A stretch of 64,000 nucleotides of DNA from NCBI GenBank assembly GCA_902525355.1, contig CABZGO010000003.1, positions 1-64,000 on the forward strand, written 5' to 3'. This stretch comes from an uncultured Pelagibacteraceae bacterium (GTDB lineage: Bacteria > Pseudomonadota > Alphaproteobacteria > Pelagibacterales > Pelagibacteraceae). How positions within the stretch are numbered: the stretch's first letter is position 1; every line of letters begins with the position of its first letter. A model generated the notes under the pieces. The model was given only the letters and a program-made list of their open reading frames with translations, was not told where the DNA came from and ran no database searches. Both the position numbers and the translations under genes were made by a program. Shown one piece after another: positions 19,080-28,544 of the stretch.

Positions 19080-20464
19080 TCAGGTTTAATCATTTTATTA
19101 GGATCAACAATTTTATTATATTCTCTCTCATTTATTAACCCTGACTTTAATGCTTCAGATTTAAGAGTGGTTTTATTTCTTAATGCATTCTTGGCAATCT
19201 TTGCAGCATTATCGTAGCCTATTTTAGGAGATAGAGCAGTTACTAACATTAAAGAGTTATCTACTAAATGTTTAATTCTATTTTTGTCAGCCTTTAGTCC
19301 TGAGATACAGTATTTTGCGAAACTTTTCGTACTATCCGAAAGAATTTGAATTGATTGAAGCACATTATGAATTATTAGGGGCTTAAAAACATTTAGTTCA
19401 AAATGACCATGTGACCCAGCCATTGTTATTCCATTATGATTTCCTATTACTTTCACACAAACCATTGTTACTGCTTCGCATTGAGTTGGATTAACTTTGC
19501 CAGGCATAATTGAAGATCCTGGTTCATTCTCTGGCAATATTAATTCTCCATAACCAGCTCTTGGTCCAGAACCTAAAAATCTTATATCATTTGCAATTTT
19601 CATTAAACACACTGCAGTTGTATTTAATGTCCCTGAATAATTTACTATTGCATCGTGAGCGGCAAGTGCAGCAAACTTATTTTTAGCTGGTTTGAAAGGT
19701 AACTTGGTAATTTTTTTTATCTCATTTACTATTTTCTTATCAAAATTTTTTTTGGTATTTATGCCAGTTCCAACAGCTGTGCCGCCTTGCGCTAAATAAT
19801 AAATTTCATTTAGTGAGGCTTCTATTCTATTTAAGCATTCTTCTAATTGAGATTGGTAACCAGAAAATTCTTGACCCAATGATAAGGGAGTAGCATCTTG
19901 TAGGTGGGTTCTACCTATTTTGACAATTTTATTGAAATCTTTAACTTTTTTTTTTAATTCTTTATTTAATAATACCAAACTTGGTAATAGTTTTTCTCTA
20001 GTTTCAATTGCTATAGCAATATGCATTGCAGTCGGAAAAACATCATTTGTGGACTGAGATTTATTTACATGATCATTTGGATGCACAGGTTTTTTTGTAC
20101 CTTTTTTTCCATTTAGTATTTCAATTGCTCTATTAGAAATAACTTCGTTTACGTTCATATTTGTTTGTGTTCCAGAACCAGTTTGCCAAACTTTAAGGGG
20201 AAAATGGTTATCTAATTTTCCTGTAATAACCTCATTAGAAGCGCGCACAATTGATTTATAGACTTTTAAACTAATATCTTTATTTTTATAATTTATTACA
20301 GCAGCTGCTTTTTTAATAATAGCTATAGATTTTATTAATTTTGGTCTGACTAATGCATCTCCAATATCAAAGTATTTTTTTGATCTTTGTGTAGATGCTC
20401 CCCAATACTTATCCACAGGCACATTAATAGAACCTATGCTGTCATATTCTTTTCTGAATTTCAT
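19076..20464 (-). CDS. fumC: Class II fumarate hydratase FumC
   Basis: FumC converts fumarate to malate in the TCA cycle and needs no iron-sulfur cluster. The 462-residue length is exact for the family. Visible motifs include the start [37 protein letters not shown] near residue 96, [19 protein letters not shown] near 128, [17 protein letters not shown] near 185 and the family signature [13 protein letters not shown] near 317. The iron-free class II form is usual in marine alphaproteobacteria. It is convergent with the AsmA-like gene. Confidence 0.97.
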   Translation of the reverse strand: MKFRKEYDSIGSINVPVDKYWGASTQRSKKYFDIGDALVRPKLIKSIAIIKKAAAVINYKNKDISLKVYKSIVRASNEVITGKLDNHFPLKVWQTGSGTQTNMNVNEVISNRAIEILNGKKGTKKPVHPNDHVNKSQSTNDVFPTAMHIAIAIETREKLLPSLVLLNKELKKKVKDFNKIVKIGRTHLQDATPLSLGQEFSGYQSQLEECLNRIEASLNEIYYLAQGGTAVGTGINTKKNFDKKIVNEIKKITKLPFKPAKNKFAALAAHDAIVNYSGTLNTTAVCLMKIANDIRFLGSGPRAGYGELILPENEPGSSIMPGKVNPTQCEAVTMVCVKVIGNHNGITMAGSHGHFELNVFKPLIIHNVLQSIQILSDSTKSFAKYCISGLKADKNRIKHLVDNSLMLVTALSPKIGYDNAAKIAKNALRNKTTLKSEALKSGLINEREYNKIVDPNKMIKPD

Positions 20465-20531
20465 ATTTTAGTTTTGAGAGTATATTTAAACGTTTATACA
20501 TTAAAAAATAATAAAATCATATAGGAGTAAA

Positions 20532-20903
20532 ATGACAAATTTTGAAAAAGTTGGCGTCTTCATGAAAACTTTTAATCAAGATGTTAAAGAATCGTCTAGT
20601 TTAAGCACAGATAAAATTAATTCATTAAGAATTTCATTGATTAATGAAGAGTTAGAGGAACTTAAACAGGCAATATCAGAAAAAAATTTGACAGAGGTTG
20701 CAGATGCATTGACAGATATTTTGTATGTTACTTATGGGGCGGGGCATGCTTTTGGTATTAATTTAGATAAGTGTTTTGAGGAAGTTCAAAAATCTAATAT
20801 GAGTAAATTGGGAAAGGATGGCAAACCAATATACAATGAATTTGGAAAAGTTATGAAAGGACCAAAATATTTTAAACCAGATTTATCAAAATTTATAAAA
20901 TAA
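20532..20903 (+). CDS. MazG-like nucleoside triphosphate pyrophosphohydrolase
   Basis: This 123-residue all-alpha protein carries the EELEELKQA helix near residue 40 and EVADALTDILYVTYGAG near 56, the EExxE and ExxD metal-binding pattern of the MazG/PRA-PH superfamily. Such enzymes hydrolyse NTPs to NMP and pyrophosphate, often cleaning up aberrant nucleotides. The C-terminal KGPKYFKPDL segment recalls the DR2231-like and phage MazG-related group. AGGAG at 20523-20527 supports the start. The substrate cannot be read from sequence. Confidence 0.75.
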   Translation: MTNFEKVGVFMKTFNQDVKESSSLSTDKINSLRISLINEELEELKQAISEKNLTEVADALTDILYVTYGAGHAFGINLDKCFEEVQKSNMSKLGKDGKPIYNEFGKVMKGPKYFKPDLSKFIK

Positions 20904-20904
20904 T

Positions 20905-21786
20905 TTAAATCCAATTCGGTTTTAACGCCTTAATTTTCGCATTTCCACATCTAAGATCAGCGTCAAAGTTAAAATTTTTATTTTCTAATTTAAATAAACC
21001 AAAAGGATTTTTATTATTGATTAATAACTTTCCAATATTTTTATCTTCATATGTAATTTCTTCACTACTTATCACACCATCTAAAACTTTAATTGCAAAC
21101 AATCTTTTATTAAGTTTATCTTTAAGTTTAATTCTTGCTGTATTCTCTTGACCAACATAACATCCTTTTTTAAAATCAATTCCATTAAGCTCTTCAAAAT
21201 TGCATTCAATTCCAAATATTTTATTTTGTAGATTATTTGTATCAATTTGGGCAATTCCTAATTCATGACTATAATTATAATATTCATTAACATCAGAAAC
21301 TTTTAAACCCAATTTTTTAATAGAAAGATATAATTTTTCCAAATTTATTACTATTCTTGCTCCTAATTTATCAGATCTAGGATCTAAAAGAATAGGATCT
21401 TCTCTAAATTTAATCGTAAAACCAATTTCAGATTTAGAATTTTGTAATTCTAGAAATTTTTCCTTTGTTAAATTAGCAACAACAAACTCATTACTTAGAT
21501 TTAAGATATCAACTTTAGATCTTAGTTTATATAAATTTAATTGTTTATATAAATTTTCAATAACTTTTTTCTCACAATCTAAAAAATAACCAGATTTATG
21601 TTTAATAATTATGAAATCATAGAGATATTTGCCTTGAGGAGTTAAAAGAGCAGAAAAACAACTTCTATCATCTGATACATTTTCAATATTGTTTGTAATT
21701 ATATTTTGTAAAAATTCTTTAGCATCATCTCCGTTAATATAAAGGAGACCTCTATCCTCTAAAATGTAAACACTATTTCTATTCAT
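20905..21786 (-). CDS. ygfZ: Folate-binding YgfZ/GcvT-like protein
   Basis: YgfZ is a tetrahydrofolate-dependent protein that supports assembly or repair of certain iron-sulfur enzymes; eukaryotes have Iba57. The family signature KKGCYVGQEN, with the conserved cysteine, is near residue 214, and the N-terminus has the GcvT-like DAKEFLQNIITNNI. I chose the ATG at 21786, beginning MNRNSVYILEDRG and giving 293 residues, over a TTG at 21804. It ends one base after the convergent MazG-like gene and diverges from the dihydroorotase gene across 42 bases. Confidence 0.88.
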   Translation of the reverse strand: MNRNSVYILEDRGLLYINGDDAKEFLQNIITNNIENVSDDRSCFSALLTPQGKYLYDFIIIKHKSGYFLDCEKKVIENLYKQLNLYKLRSKVDILNLSNEFVVANLTKEKFLELQNSKSEIGFTIKFREDPILLDPRSDKLGARIVINLEKLYLSIKKLGLKVSDVNEYYNYSHELGIAQIDTNNLQNKIFGIECNFEELNGIDFKKGCYVGQENTARIKLKDKLNKRLFAIKVLDGVISSEEITYEDKNIGKLLINNKNPFGLFKLENKNFNFDADLRCGNAKIKALKPNWI

Positions 21787-21828
21787 GTTGTAATATTGTA
21801 ACAAATGATATAAGTACTTTTTTTATAA

Positions 21829-23139
21829 ATGTTAGACCTAATCATTAAAAATGGTAAATGTTATATTGATAAAGATCTTAAAGATGTTGATATAGGTATT
21901 CAAAATAGTAAGATTGTAAAAATTGGCAAATTAGAAGAAGGCGCCATTCAATCAATTGATGCAAGTGGACTTACTGTTCTACCTGGTTGCATTGATACTC
22001 AAACACATTTCAGAGAGCCAGGTTCAACAGATACTGAGGATTTAGCTTCAGGTAGTAGAGCTGCAGTTGTTGGAGGAATAACTTCAGTGTTTGAAATGCC
22101 AAATACTAATCCTGCAACTACAAATAAAGCAGAGTTTCAAAGAAAAATAGATTTAGCAAAAAATAGAATGTATTGTAACCACGCATTTTATTTTGGAGCG
22201 ACCCCCACCAACCAAAGCGAATTAGCAGATCTTAAAAGTTTAGATGGCTGTTGTGGTGTTAAATTATTTGCAGGTTCGTCCACAGGTACTTTGCTAGTTC
22301 ATAAAGAAGAGGACATTGAAAAAGTATTTGAAAGCACATCTAAAATTGTTGCAGTTCACTCAGAGGATGAAGATATTTTAAATTTAAGAAAGAAATTAAG
22401 AGAGAAAGGCAATGTTCATTCCCATCCAATTTGGAGAGATGAAGAATGTGCAATTTCATCTACTAGAAAGATTGTAAAAATTGCAAAAAGATTAAGTAAA
22501 AAAGCTCATATTTTGCATATTACTACAAAACAGGAGATTGATTTTTTATCTCAGAATAAGGGAGATATAACTTTTGAAATAACTCCACAACATTTAACAA
22601 TGTTTGCACCAGATTGTTACGACAAACTAGGCACCTATGCTCAAATGAACCCACCTATTAGAGAAAAAAGCCATTACGATAGACTGTGGTATGCGGTTAG
22701 AAACAATTATAATGATACTATTGGTTCGGATCACGCTCCACATCTGAGATTAAATAAAGACAAAGAATATCCAGATACCCCTTCAGGAATGCCTGGGGTC
22801 CAAACTTTATTGCCTGTGATGTTGAACCATGTAAATGATAAAAAACTAACTTTACTTCAGCTTATGAATCTCGTATGTGAAAATCCAGCAAAAATTTTTG
22901 GCATAATAGGCAAGGGATATTTAAAAGAAGACTATGATGCAGATCTTACAATTGTGGATATGAATAAAATTATCGAAATCAAAAACGAAAAAATTGAGAG
23001 TAAGTGTGGATGGTCACCTTTCGATGGATATAAGTTTAAGGGAACCCCAGTCTATACGATCATAAATGGGGAGATTAAAATGAAAGATGGAGAAATCCTT
23101 GGAGAAGCGTCAGGCAAACCTATAAGATTTGACAATTAA
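21829..23139 (+). CDS. Dihydroorotase-family amidohydrolase
   Basis: This 436-residue amidohydrolase matches class I dihydroorotases, which cyclise carbamoyl aspartate in pyrimidine synthesis. It shows THFREPGSTDTED near residue 64, EMPNTNPATT, the KLFAGSSTG lysine near 147, HSEDE, HILHITT and SDHAPH near 299. The first metal histidine of the usual HxH pair is Gln here (DTQTHF); I recall an alphaproteobacterial subfamily with DxQxHFREPG, so this may be normal for the group. Whether it is the main biosynthetic enzyme or a paralogue cannot be decided from this window. Confidence 0.82.
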   Translation: MLDLIIKNGKCYIDKDLKDVDIGIQNSKIVKIGKLEEGAIQSIDASGLTVLPGCIDTQTHFREPGSTDTEDLASGSRAAVVGGITSVFEMPNTNPATTNKAEFQRKIDLAKNRMYCNHAFYFGATPTNQSELADLKSLDGCCGVKLFAGSSTGTLLVHKEEDIEKVFESTSKIVAVHSEDEDILNLRKKLREKGNVHSHPIWRDEECAISSTRKIVKIAKRLSKKAHILHITTKQEIDFLSQNKGDITFEITPQHLTMFAPDCYDKLGTYAQMNPPIREKSHYDRLWYAVRNNYNDTIGSDHAPHLRLNKDKEYPDTPSGMPGVQTLLPVMLNHVNDKKLTLLQLMNLVCENPAKIFGIIGKGYLKEDYDADLTIVDMNKIIEIKNEKIESKCGWSPFDGYKFKGTPVYTIINGEIKMKDGEILGEASGKPIRFDN

Positions 23140-23145
23140 GCTAAT

Positions 23146-25044
23146 CTATTTGGTAAGAATTCTATTTTGTATCAAACTTTGTGTTATCTCATCCAGAATT
23201 GCAGGATCGTCAATCGTTGCTGGCATTTTATAATCCTCTTTGTCAGCAATTTTTCTAATAGTTCCTCTCAATATTTTTCCTGATCTTGTTTTAGGTAATC
23301 TTTTAATAACTATAACAACTTTAAATGCTGCGACAGGTCCAATTTTATCTCTTACCATTTGAATACATTCCTTTGAAATAGTTTCATTTTCTTTTTCAAC
23401 ACCTGATTTTAAAACAACTAAACCAATAGGCAATTGTCCTTTTAATTTATCTGCAATCCCTAGAACCGCACATTCAGCAACTGACTGATGTTCTGATAAA
23501 ACTTCTTCAATTGCACCTGTTGATAATCTATGACCAGCAACATTAATTATGTCATCAGTTCGTGACATAATCCATATATATCCATCTTCATCTATATGAC
23601 CTGCATCATATGTTTGATAGTAACCTTTATAATTAGTCATATAATTTTCATTATATCTCTTATCAGCATTCCAAAGTGTAGGAAATGTACCAGGTGGCAA
23701 AGGCAATTTAACAACTATATCACCCATCTCATTAGGTTCCGCGATTGAATGATCAGGTTTAATTATTTTAACATCATAACCCGGAACTGCTTTACATGCT
23801 GAACCATACTTTGTTTTTTGCATTTCTATACCAGTACAATTTGAACTTATTGCCCAACTAGTTTCTGTTTGCCACCAGTGATCTATCACTGGAACATTTA
23901 AAAGATTTTCAGCCCATTTTATTGTATCAGGATCAGCTCTTTCTCCAGCTAGGAATAAAGACTCGAAAGAACTTAAATCATATTTAGAGAAAAACTTTCC
24001 ATCTGGATCTTCTTTTTTAATTGCTCTAAATGCCGTGGGAGCTGTAAACAAAGATTTAATTTTATACTCTGAAATTATTCTCCAAAAAACTCCCGCATCA
24101 GGAGTTCCAACTGGTTTTCCCTCAAATAAAAGTGTAGTGCATCCTTTGAATAATGGAGCGTAAACGATGTACGAATGACCAACAATCCACCCTATGTCAC
24201 TAGCTGACCACCAAACATCATTCTCATCGATATTATAAATATTTTTCATTGTCCATTTAAGAGCTACGATATGACCTCCTACATCTCTAACTATTCCTTT
24301 TGGTATACCTGTAGTTCCTGATGTGTACAAAATATAGGCAAATTCATTTGCTCCAATCTCAACACAATCTTTATTTTTTGCATTAACAAGTGCTTCCTCC
24401 CAGCTAATTTCTAGCGGTGAGTTTAATTTTACTTCGTGATCTTTCCTTTGAAAGAAAATTACTTTTTCAACTTTGTGTTTTGCAAGTTTTAATGCTCCAT
24501 CAACTAAAGGTCTATATTCAACAGTTCTCCCTGGTTCAAATCCACAAGAGGCAGTAATTAAAATCTTTGCTTTACTATCATCAATTCTACTCGCCAATTC
24601 ATTTGATGCAAATCCACCAAAGACAACCGAGTGTATTGCACCAATTCTTCCACAAGCTAGCATTGCTATAACTGCTTCGGGAATCATCGGCATGTAGATA
24701 ATTACTCTGTCACCTTTTTTAATACCTTGATTATCTAGTGCTCCTGCAAATTTTGATATTTTTTCTTTTAATTCACTATATGTAAATTTTCCTTTACTGT
24801 TAGTTATAGGGCTATCATAGATTAAAGCAGTCTTATCACCATTACCATTGTCAATATGAACATCAATTGCATTGTAACAGGTGTTTGTAACACCATCTTC
24901 AAACCATTTATAAAATGGAGGATTAGATTTGTTTAAAATCTTGCTAGGTTTTTTAAACCAAAAGATATCATCTGACACATTTTTCCAAAATTCCTCAGGA
25001 TTTTGAATAGATTCTTTATAAATTTCTTTAAAACTATTTTTCAT
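23146..25044 (-). CDS. prpE: Propionate:CoA ligase PrpE
   Basis: This AMP-forming acyl-CoA synthetase activates propionate. The 632 residues and the N-terminal pattern FKEIYKESIQNPEEFWKNVSDD then SNPPFYKWFEDG and NTCYNAIDVH are those of PrpE rather than acetyl-CoA synthetase. Adenylate-forming motifs are ILYTSGTTGIPKG near residue 240, DHWWQTETSWA near 388 and the C-terminal lysine motif LPKTRSGKILR near 594, a known acetylation site in the family. Related acyl substrates such as acrylate are possible. It diverges from the proteorhodopsin gene. Confidence 0.88.
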   Translation of the reverse strand: MKNSFKEIYKESIQNPEEFWKNVSDDIFWFKKPSKILNKSNPPFYKWFEDGVTNTCYNAIDVHIDNGNGDKTALIYDSPITNSKGKFTYSELKEKISKFAGALDNQGIKKGDRVIIYMPMIPEAVIAMLACGRIGAIHSVVFGGFASNELASRIDDSKAKILITASCGFEPGRTVEYRPLVDGALKLAKHKVEKVIFFQRKDHEVKLNSPLEISWEEALVNAKNKDCVEIGANEFAYILYTSGTTGIPKGIVRDVGGHIVALKWTMKNIYNIDENDVWWSASDIGWIVGHSYIVYAPLFKGCTTLLFEGKPVGTPDAGVFWRIISEYKIKSLFTAPTAFRAIKKEDPDGKFFSKYDLSSFESLFLAGERADPDTIKWAENLLNVPVIDHWWQTETSWAISSNCTGIEMQKTKYGSACKAVPGYDVKIIKPDHSIAEPNEMGDIVVKLPLPPGTFPTLWNADKRYNENYMTNYKGYYQTYDAGHIDEDGYIWIMSRTDDIINVAGHRLSTGAIEEVLSEHQSVAECAVLGIADKLKGQLPIGLVVLKSGVEKENETISKECIQMVRDKIGPVAAFKVVIVIKRLPKTRSGKILRGTIRKIADKEDYKMPATIDDPAILDEITQSLIQNRILTK

Positions 25045-25057
25045 AGTGATTTGTTTT

Positions 25058-25086
25058 TTGACACACTTTTATAATGATTTTATATA
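25058..25086 (+). promoter_or_regulatory. Promoter reading toward the proteorhodopsin gene
   Basis: TTGACA at 25058-25063 and TATATA at 25081-25086 are separated by 17 bases, a near-consensus sigma-70 promoter. Transcription starting near 25093 would leave an untranslated leader of about 160 bases before the proteorhodopsin start, which is long for this compact sequence. Proteorhodopsin is highly expressed in SAR11, so a strong promoter is expected. Confidence 0.6.
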
Positions 25087-25211
25087 ACAGGTTGTATTTA
25101 ATTTCATAAAGTTAATAAAATCAATACTTATTGCTACAAAATAACTCTTCAACAAACTTATTTTATTTGTTATTTAACCCCTAACTTTAGATCATTCATT
25201 AGATTGGTCTG

Positions 25212-25229
25212 TAGTTTAAATTTAAACTA
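25212..25229. promoter_or_regulatory. Perfect 18-base palindrome upstream of proteorhodopsin
   Basis: TAGTTTAAATTTAAACTA is a perfect dyad that ends 14 bases before the Shine-Dalgarno sequence of the proteorhodopsin gene. It could be a binding site for a dimeric regulator or an RNA hairpin near the ribosome site. All-AT palindromes occur by chance more often in such DNA, but 18 perfect bases including two G-C pairs is notable. Confidence 0.4.
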
Positions 25230-25256
25230 AAAAAACTAACTATGAGGGAGTTTTTT

Positions 25257-26021
25257 ATGAAGACAATGAAAATGTTAGCATTAGCGGCAGTGCTTTTCGG
25301 AGCAACTACGGCAGCTAACGCAGCAACTGCCTTTTTAGCCACAGATGATTTTGTAGGTATTTCGTTTTGGTTAATATCAATGGGTATGTTAGCAGCTACA
25401 GCGTTTTTCTTTATGGAACAGGCTAACGTCAGTTCACAATGGAGAAAATCAGTAAACGTAGCTGGATTAGTAACAGGTATAGCATTTATTCACTACATGT
25501 ATATGAGAGCGGTTTGGATCGAAACAGGTGATACTCCAACTGTTTACAGATACATTGATTGGTTAATTACTGTACCACTACAGCTAGTAGAATTTTACTT
25601 AATTCTTTCAGCGGTACGAAAAGTTGACACAAACATATTTTGGAGAATCTTAATTGGTTCACTAGTTATGTTAATAGGTGGATATCTTGGAGAAGCTGGA
25701 TTCATTAACGCTACACTAGGTTTCATAATCGGTATGGCTGGATGGATTTATATTCTTTATGAAATCTTTTCAGGAGAAGCAGGAAAAGTTGCTGCCAAAT
25801 CTGGAAATAAATCTTTAGTAACTGCATTTGGAGCTTTAAGAATGATTGTTACTGTAGGTTGGGCTATTTACCCATTAGGTTACATTTTTGGTTACCTAAC
25901 AGGTGGAATAGATGGTAACGCGTTAAACGTTATCTATAACTTAGCAGACTTTGTTAATAAAATCGCATTTGGTTTAATTATCTGGTCTTGTGCAGTATCT
26001 AACTCTACAAGAAGAGCGTAG
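25257..26021 (+). CDS. Proteorhodopsin, blue-tuned light-driven proton pump
   Basis: This is a seven-helix retinal protein of the inner membrane that pumps protons outward in light. The start at 25257 follows GAGGGAG (25244-25250) at six bases; the ATG at 25242 overlaps that site and is rejected. The 254-residue precursor has a signal peptide ending near TAANA. Key residues, offset by four from the reference protein, are His79, proton acceptor Asp101, Gln109, proton donor Glu112 and retinal lysine Lys235. Gln at the reference position 105 indicates blue absorption. A strong terminator follows at 26043. Confidence 0.98.
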   Translation: MKTMKMLALAAVLFGATTAANAATAFLATDDFVGISFWLISMGMLAATAFFFMEQANVSSQWRKSVNVAGLVTGIAFIHYMYMRAVWIETGDTPTVYRYIDWLITVPLQLVEFYLILSAVRKVDTNIFWRILIGSLVMLIGGYLGEAGFINATLGFIIGMAGWIYILYEIFSGEAGKVAAKSGNKSLVTAFGALRMIVTVGWAIYPLGYIFGYLTGGIDGNALNVIYNLADFVNKIAFGLIIWSCAVSNSTRRA

Positions 26022-26042
26022 TAACAATTAGTTACGAAATAT

Positions 26043-26418
<376 letters not shown>

Positions 26419-26419
<1 letters not shown>

Positions 26420-27432
26420 TGATTAAAACTGATGTTGTAATTGTCGGTGCAGGTCCAACAGGATTATTTTGTGCACATCAACTTGGTATTATTGGATTAA
26501 AGTGTGAAATAGTTGATAACTTAGATAAGATAGGCGGTCAATGCATAGAGCTTTATCCTGACAAACCAATTTATGATATTCCTGCGGTCCCAGAGTGTAC
26601 AGGAGAAGAGCTTGCAAATAACTTATTAGAACAAATAAAACCATTTAATTTTAATTTTCACTTAAATGATAGAGTTCAAGAACTTAAAAAAGAAAATGAT
26701 AATTGGATTGTTAAAACAACGAATGAAAAAGAATTTCACGCACCAAACGTTGTAATTGCTGGCGGTGTTGGTTCGTTTGAGCCAAGAAAATTTCCAACAA
26801 AAAGTGCAGAAAAATTTGATGGAACTTCAGTTTTGTATTCAATTAAAGATAAATCAATTTTTAAAGATAAGTCAGTTGCAATATTTGGAGGTGGAGACAG
26901 TGCTCTTGATTGGGCAATAGAACTTTCTAATACTTCTAAAGTTTCACTTATCCACAGAAGAGATGAGTTTAGGGGCGCACCTGTGAATGTTCAAAAAATA
27001 AAAGAACTTAGTGAAAAAAAAATTATTAATTTATTTACAAAGTATTCTATTAAAGATGTTATTGGAAATGGATCATTGGAAGAAGTTGAAATTAAAAGTG
27101 AAGATGGGGAAAGCAAAATAATTAAAGCTGATTATGTGTTGGGATTCTTTGGTCTGATAATGCAACTTGGACCAATAGCTGAATGGGGTCTTAATTTAGA
27201 TAAAAAAACTATTCCAGTTAATACTGAAAACTTTGAAACCAACAAGAAAGGTATTTTTGCAATTGGAGATATTTGTAGTTATCCTGGAAAACTCAAATTA
27301 ATCCTATCAGGTTTTCATGAAGGAGCTCTTGCGGCACGAGGTTGCTTTAAATATGCAAGACCTAATGAAAAATACAGATTTGAATTTACGACAGCATCAA
27401 ATACTATTAAAGACAGGCTGGGTGTAAAATAG
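26419..27432 (+). CDS. Ferredoxin:NADP+ reductase, thioredoxin-reductase-like fold
   Basis: This 337-residue two-dinucleotide-domain flavoprotein has the FAD loop VIVGAGPTGLFCA at residue 5, GGQCIELYPDKPIYDIP near 43, the NADPH loop IFGGGDSALDWAIEL near 155 and FAIGDICSYPGK near 285. It lacks the CxxC disulfide of thioredoxin reductases, although such proteins are often annotated that way. It matches the YumC-type ferredoxin reductases. It would exchange electrons between NADPH and the adjacent ferredoxin. It overlaps the ferredoxin stop and the GST start. Confidence 0.9.
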
Positions 27433-28058
27433 TGATTGAATTATTTACTGCCGATACTCCTAACGGTTGGAAAATAAGTATCATGCTTGAAGAAATAAAA
27501 CTTGATTATAAAGTTACAAAGGTAAATTTATCTGAAGGTGAGCAACATAAAGCAGAATTCAAAAAAATTAGTCCATTTAACAAAATTCCAGTAATAACCG
27601 ACCACGAAAATAATAAATCAATCTTCGAGTCAGGAGCAATACTGATGTATCTAGGTGAAAAAAGTAAAATGTTTTATCCTGAAGAGAATAGACTAGAGAT
27701 AAATCAGTGGTTAATGGCCCAAATGGGTTTGATTGGTCCAATGATAGGACAACATCATCAGTTTCATTATTATCATCAAGGTAAAAGTGAGTGGGGAGAA
27801 GAAAGATACTTTAAAATTACAAGAAAACTATACGAAGATTTGGAAGCAAGACTTTCTGCTAGTGATTATTTAGCAGGCAAAAAGTATTCAATTGCAGATA
27901 TTGCAACATGGTCTTGGATTGCGAGACATAAGAGACATGACATTGGATTAGAAAATTATAAAGGTTTAGCAAGATGGTATGTGGATATTGCAAAACGACC
28001 TGCAGTTATAAAAGGATTTAAAGTATTAAATAAAGATGCTGAGATAGATTACCCTTAA
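27432..28058 (+). CDS. Glutathione S-transferase, YfcG/YghU-like
   Basis: The 208-residue protein begins IELFTADTPNGWKISIMLEE and contains the glutathione-binding NKIPVITDH and ESGAILMYLGEKSK, then GLIGPMIGQHHQFHYY and the C-terminal helix with YSIADIATWSWI. These match E. coli YfcG and YghU, which have disulfide-bond reductase activity with glutathione. Translation begins at GTG 27432, whose G is the last base of the preceding TAG. It shares its stop palindrome TTAA with the convergent dksA-like gene. Confidence 0.9.
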   Translation: MIELFTADTPNGWKISIMLEEIKLDYKVTKVNLSEGEQHKAEFKKISPFNKIPVITDHENNKSIFESGAILMYLGEKSKMFYPEENRLEINQWLMAQMGLIGPMIGQHHQFHYYHQGKSEWGEERYFKITRKLYEDLEARLSASDYLAGKKYSIADIATWSWIARHKRHDIGLENYKGLARWYVDIAKRPAVIKGFKVLNKDAEIDYP

Positions 28059-28471
28059 ATATCAGCGTAAACTTTTTCTTCTTTTTCGTGCTTTTCTTGC
28101 GCCGCTATACATAAAGTTGCAACTGGTCTTGCCATTAATCTTTTAAGACCGATAGGTTCTGCTGTTTCTTCACAAAAACCATAAGTTCCATCTTGTATTT
28201 TTTTTAATGCTCCATCAATTTTAGAAATTAATTTAATCTGCCTATTGATTGCTCTCATCTCAACATTTTTTTCTGTATAAGAGCTTGCTTGATCAACGAT
28301 ATCTGCAGATGCACTATTGTCATCCATTGAAGCGTTAAATATTGCTTCATTGTTAGTTCTCTTAAGATCTTTTTTCCACTCCATTAATTTTTGTTTGAAA
28401 TATGCAAGATGTTTTGCACACATATATTTTTCAGTTTCTTTTGGGATGTATTTTTTAGAGATCTTTACCAT
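28055..28471 (-). CDS. dksA: DksA/TraR-family transcription regulator with two cysteines
   Basis: DksA binds the RNA polymerase secondary channel and, with ppGpp, tunes stable RNA and amino acid promoters. From the ATG at 28471 the protein has 138 residues: a coiled coil with NASMDDNSASADIVDQAS bearing the tip Asp residues, then FCEETAEPIGLKRLMARPVATLCIAAQEKHE. Only two of the four classical zinc cysteines remain, as in many alphaproteobacterial DksA proteins, so zinc binding is doubtful. An in-frame ATG twelve residues upstream (28507) is possible. Confidence 0.88.
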   Translation of the reverse strand: MVKISKKYIPKETEKYMCAKHLAYFKQKLMEWKKDLKRTNNEAIFNASMDDNSASADIVDQASSYTEKNVEMRAINRQIKLISKIDGALKKIQDGTYGFCEETAEPIGLKRLMARPVATLCIAAQEKHEKEEKVYADI

Positions 28472-28544
28472 ACTCAAATTTATGAATTTGGTGAATATAT
28501 TCATCATTTATTGAGTGTCAAGAATGGATTAATTGTATAAATTA

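Noticed and set aside
25087..25211. Known riboswitch in the proteorhodopsin leader
   Set aside because: No match to the glycine, SAM or other riboswitch cores I could recall; only weak AT hairpins are visible besides the palindrome.
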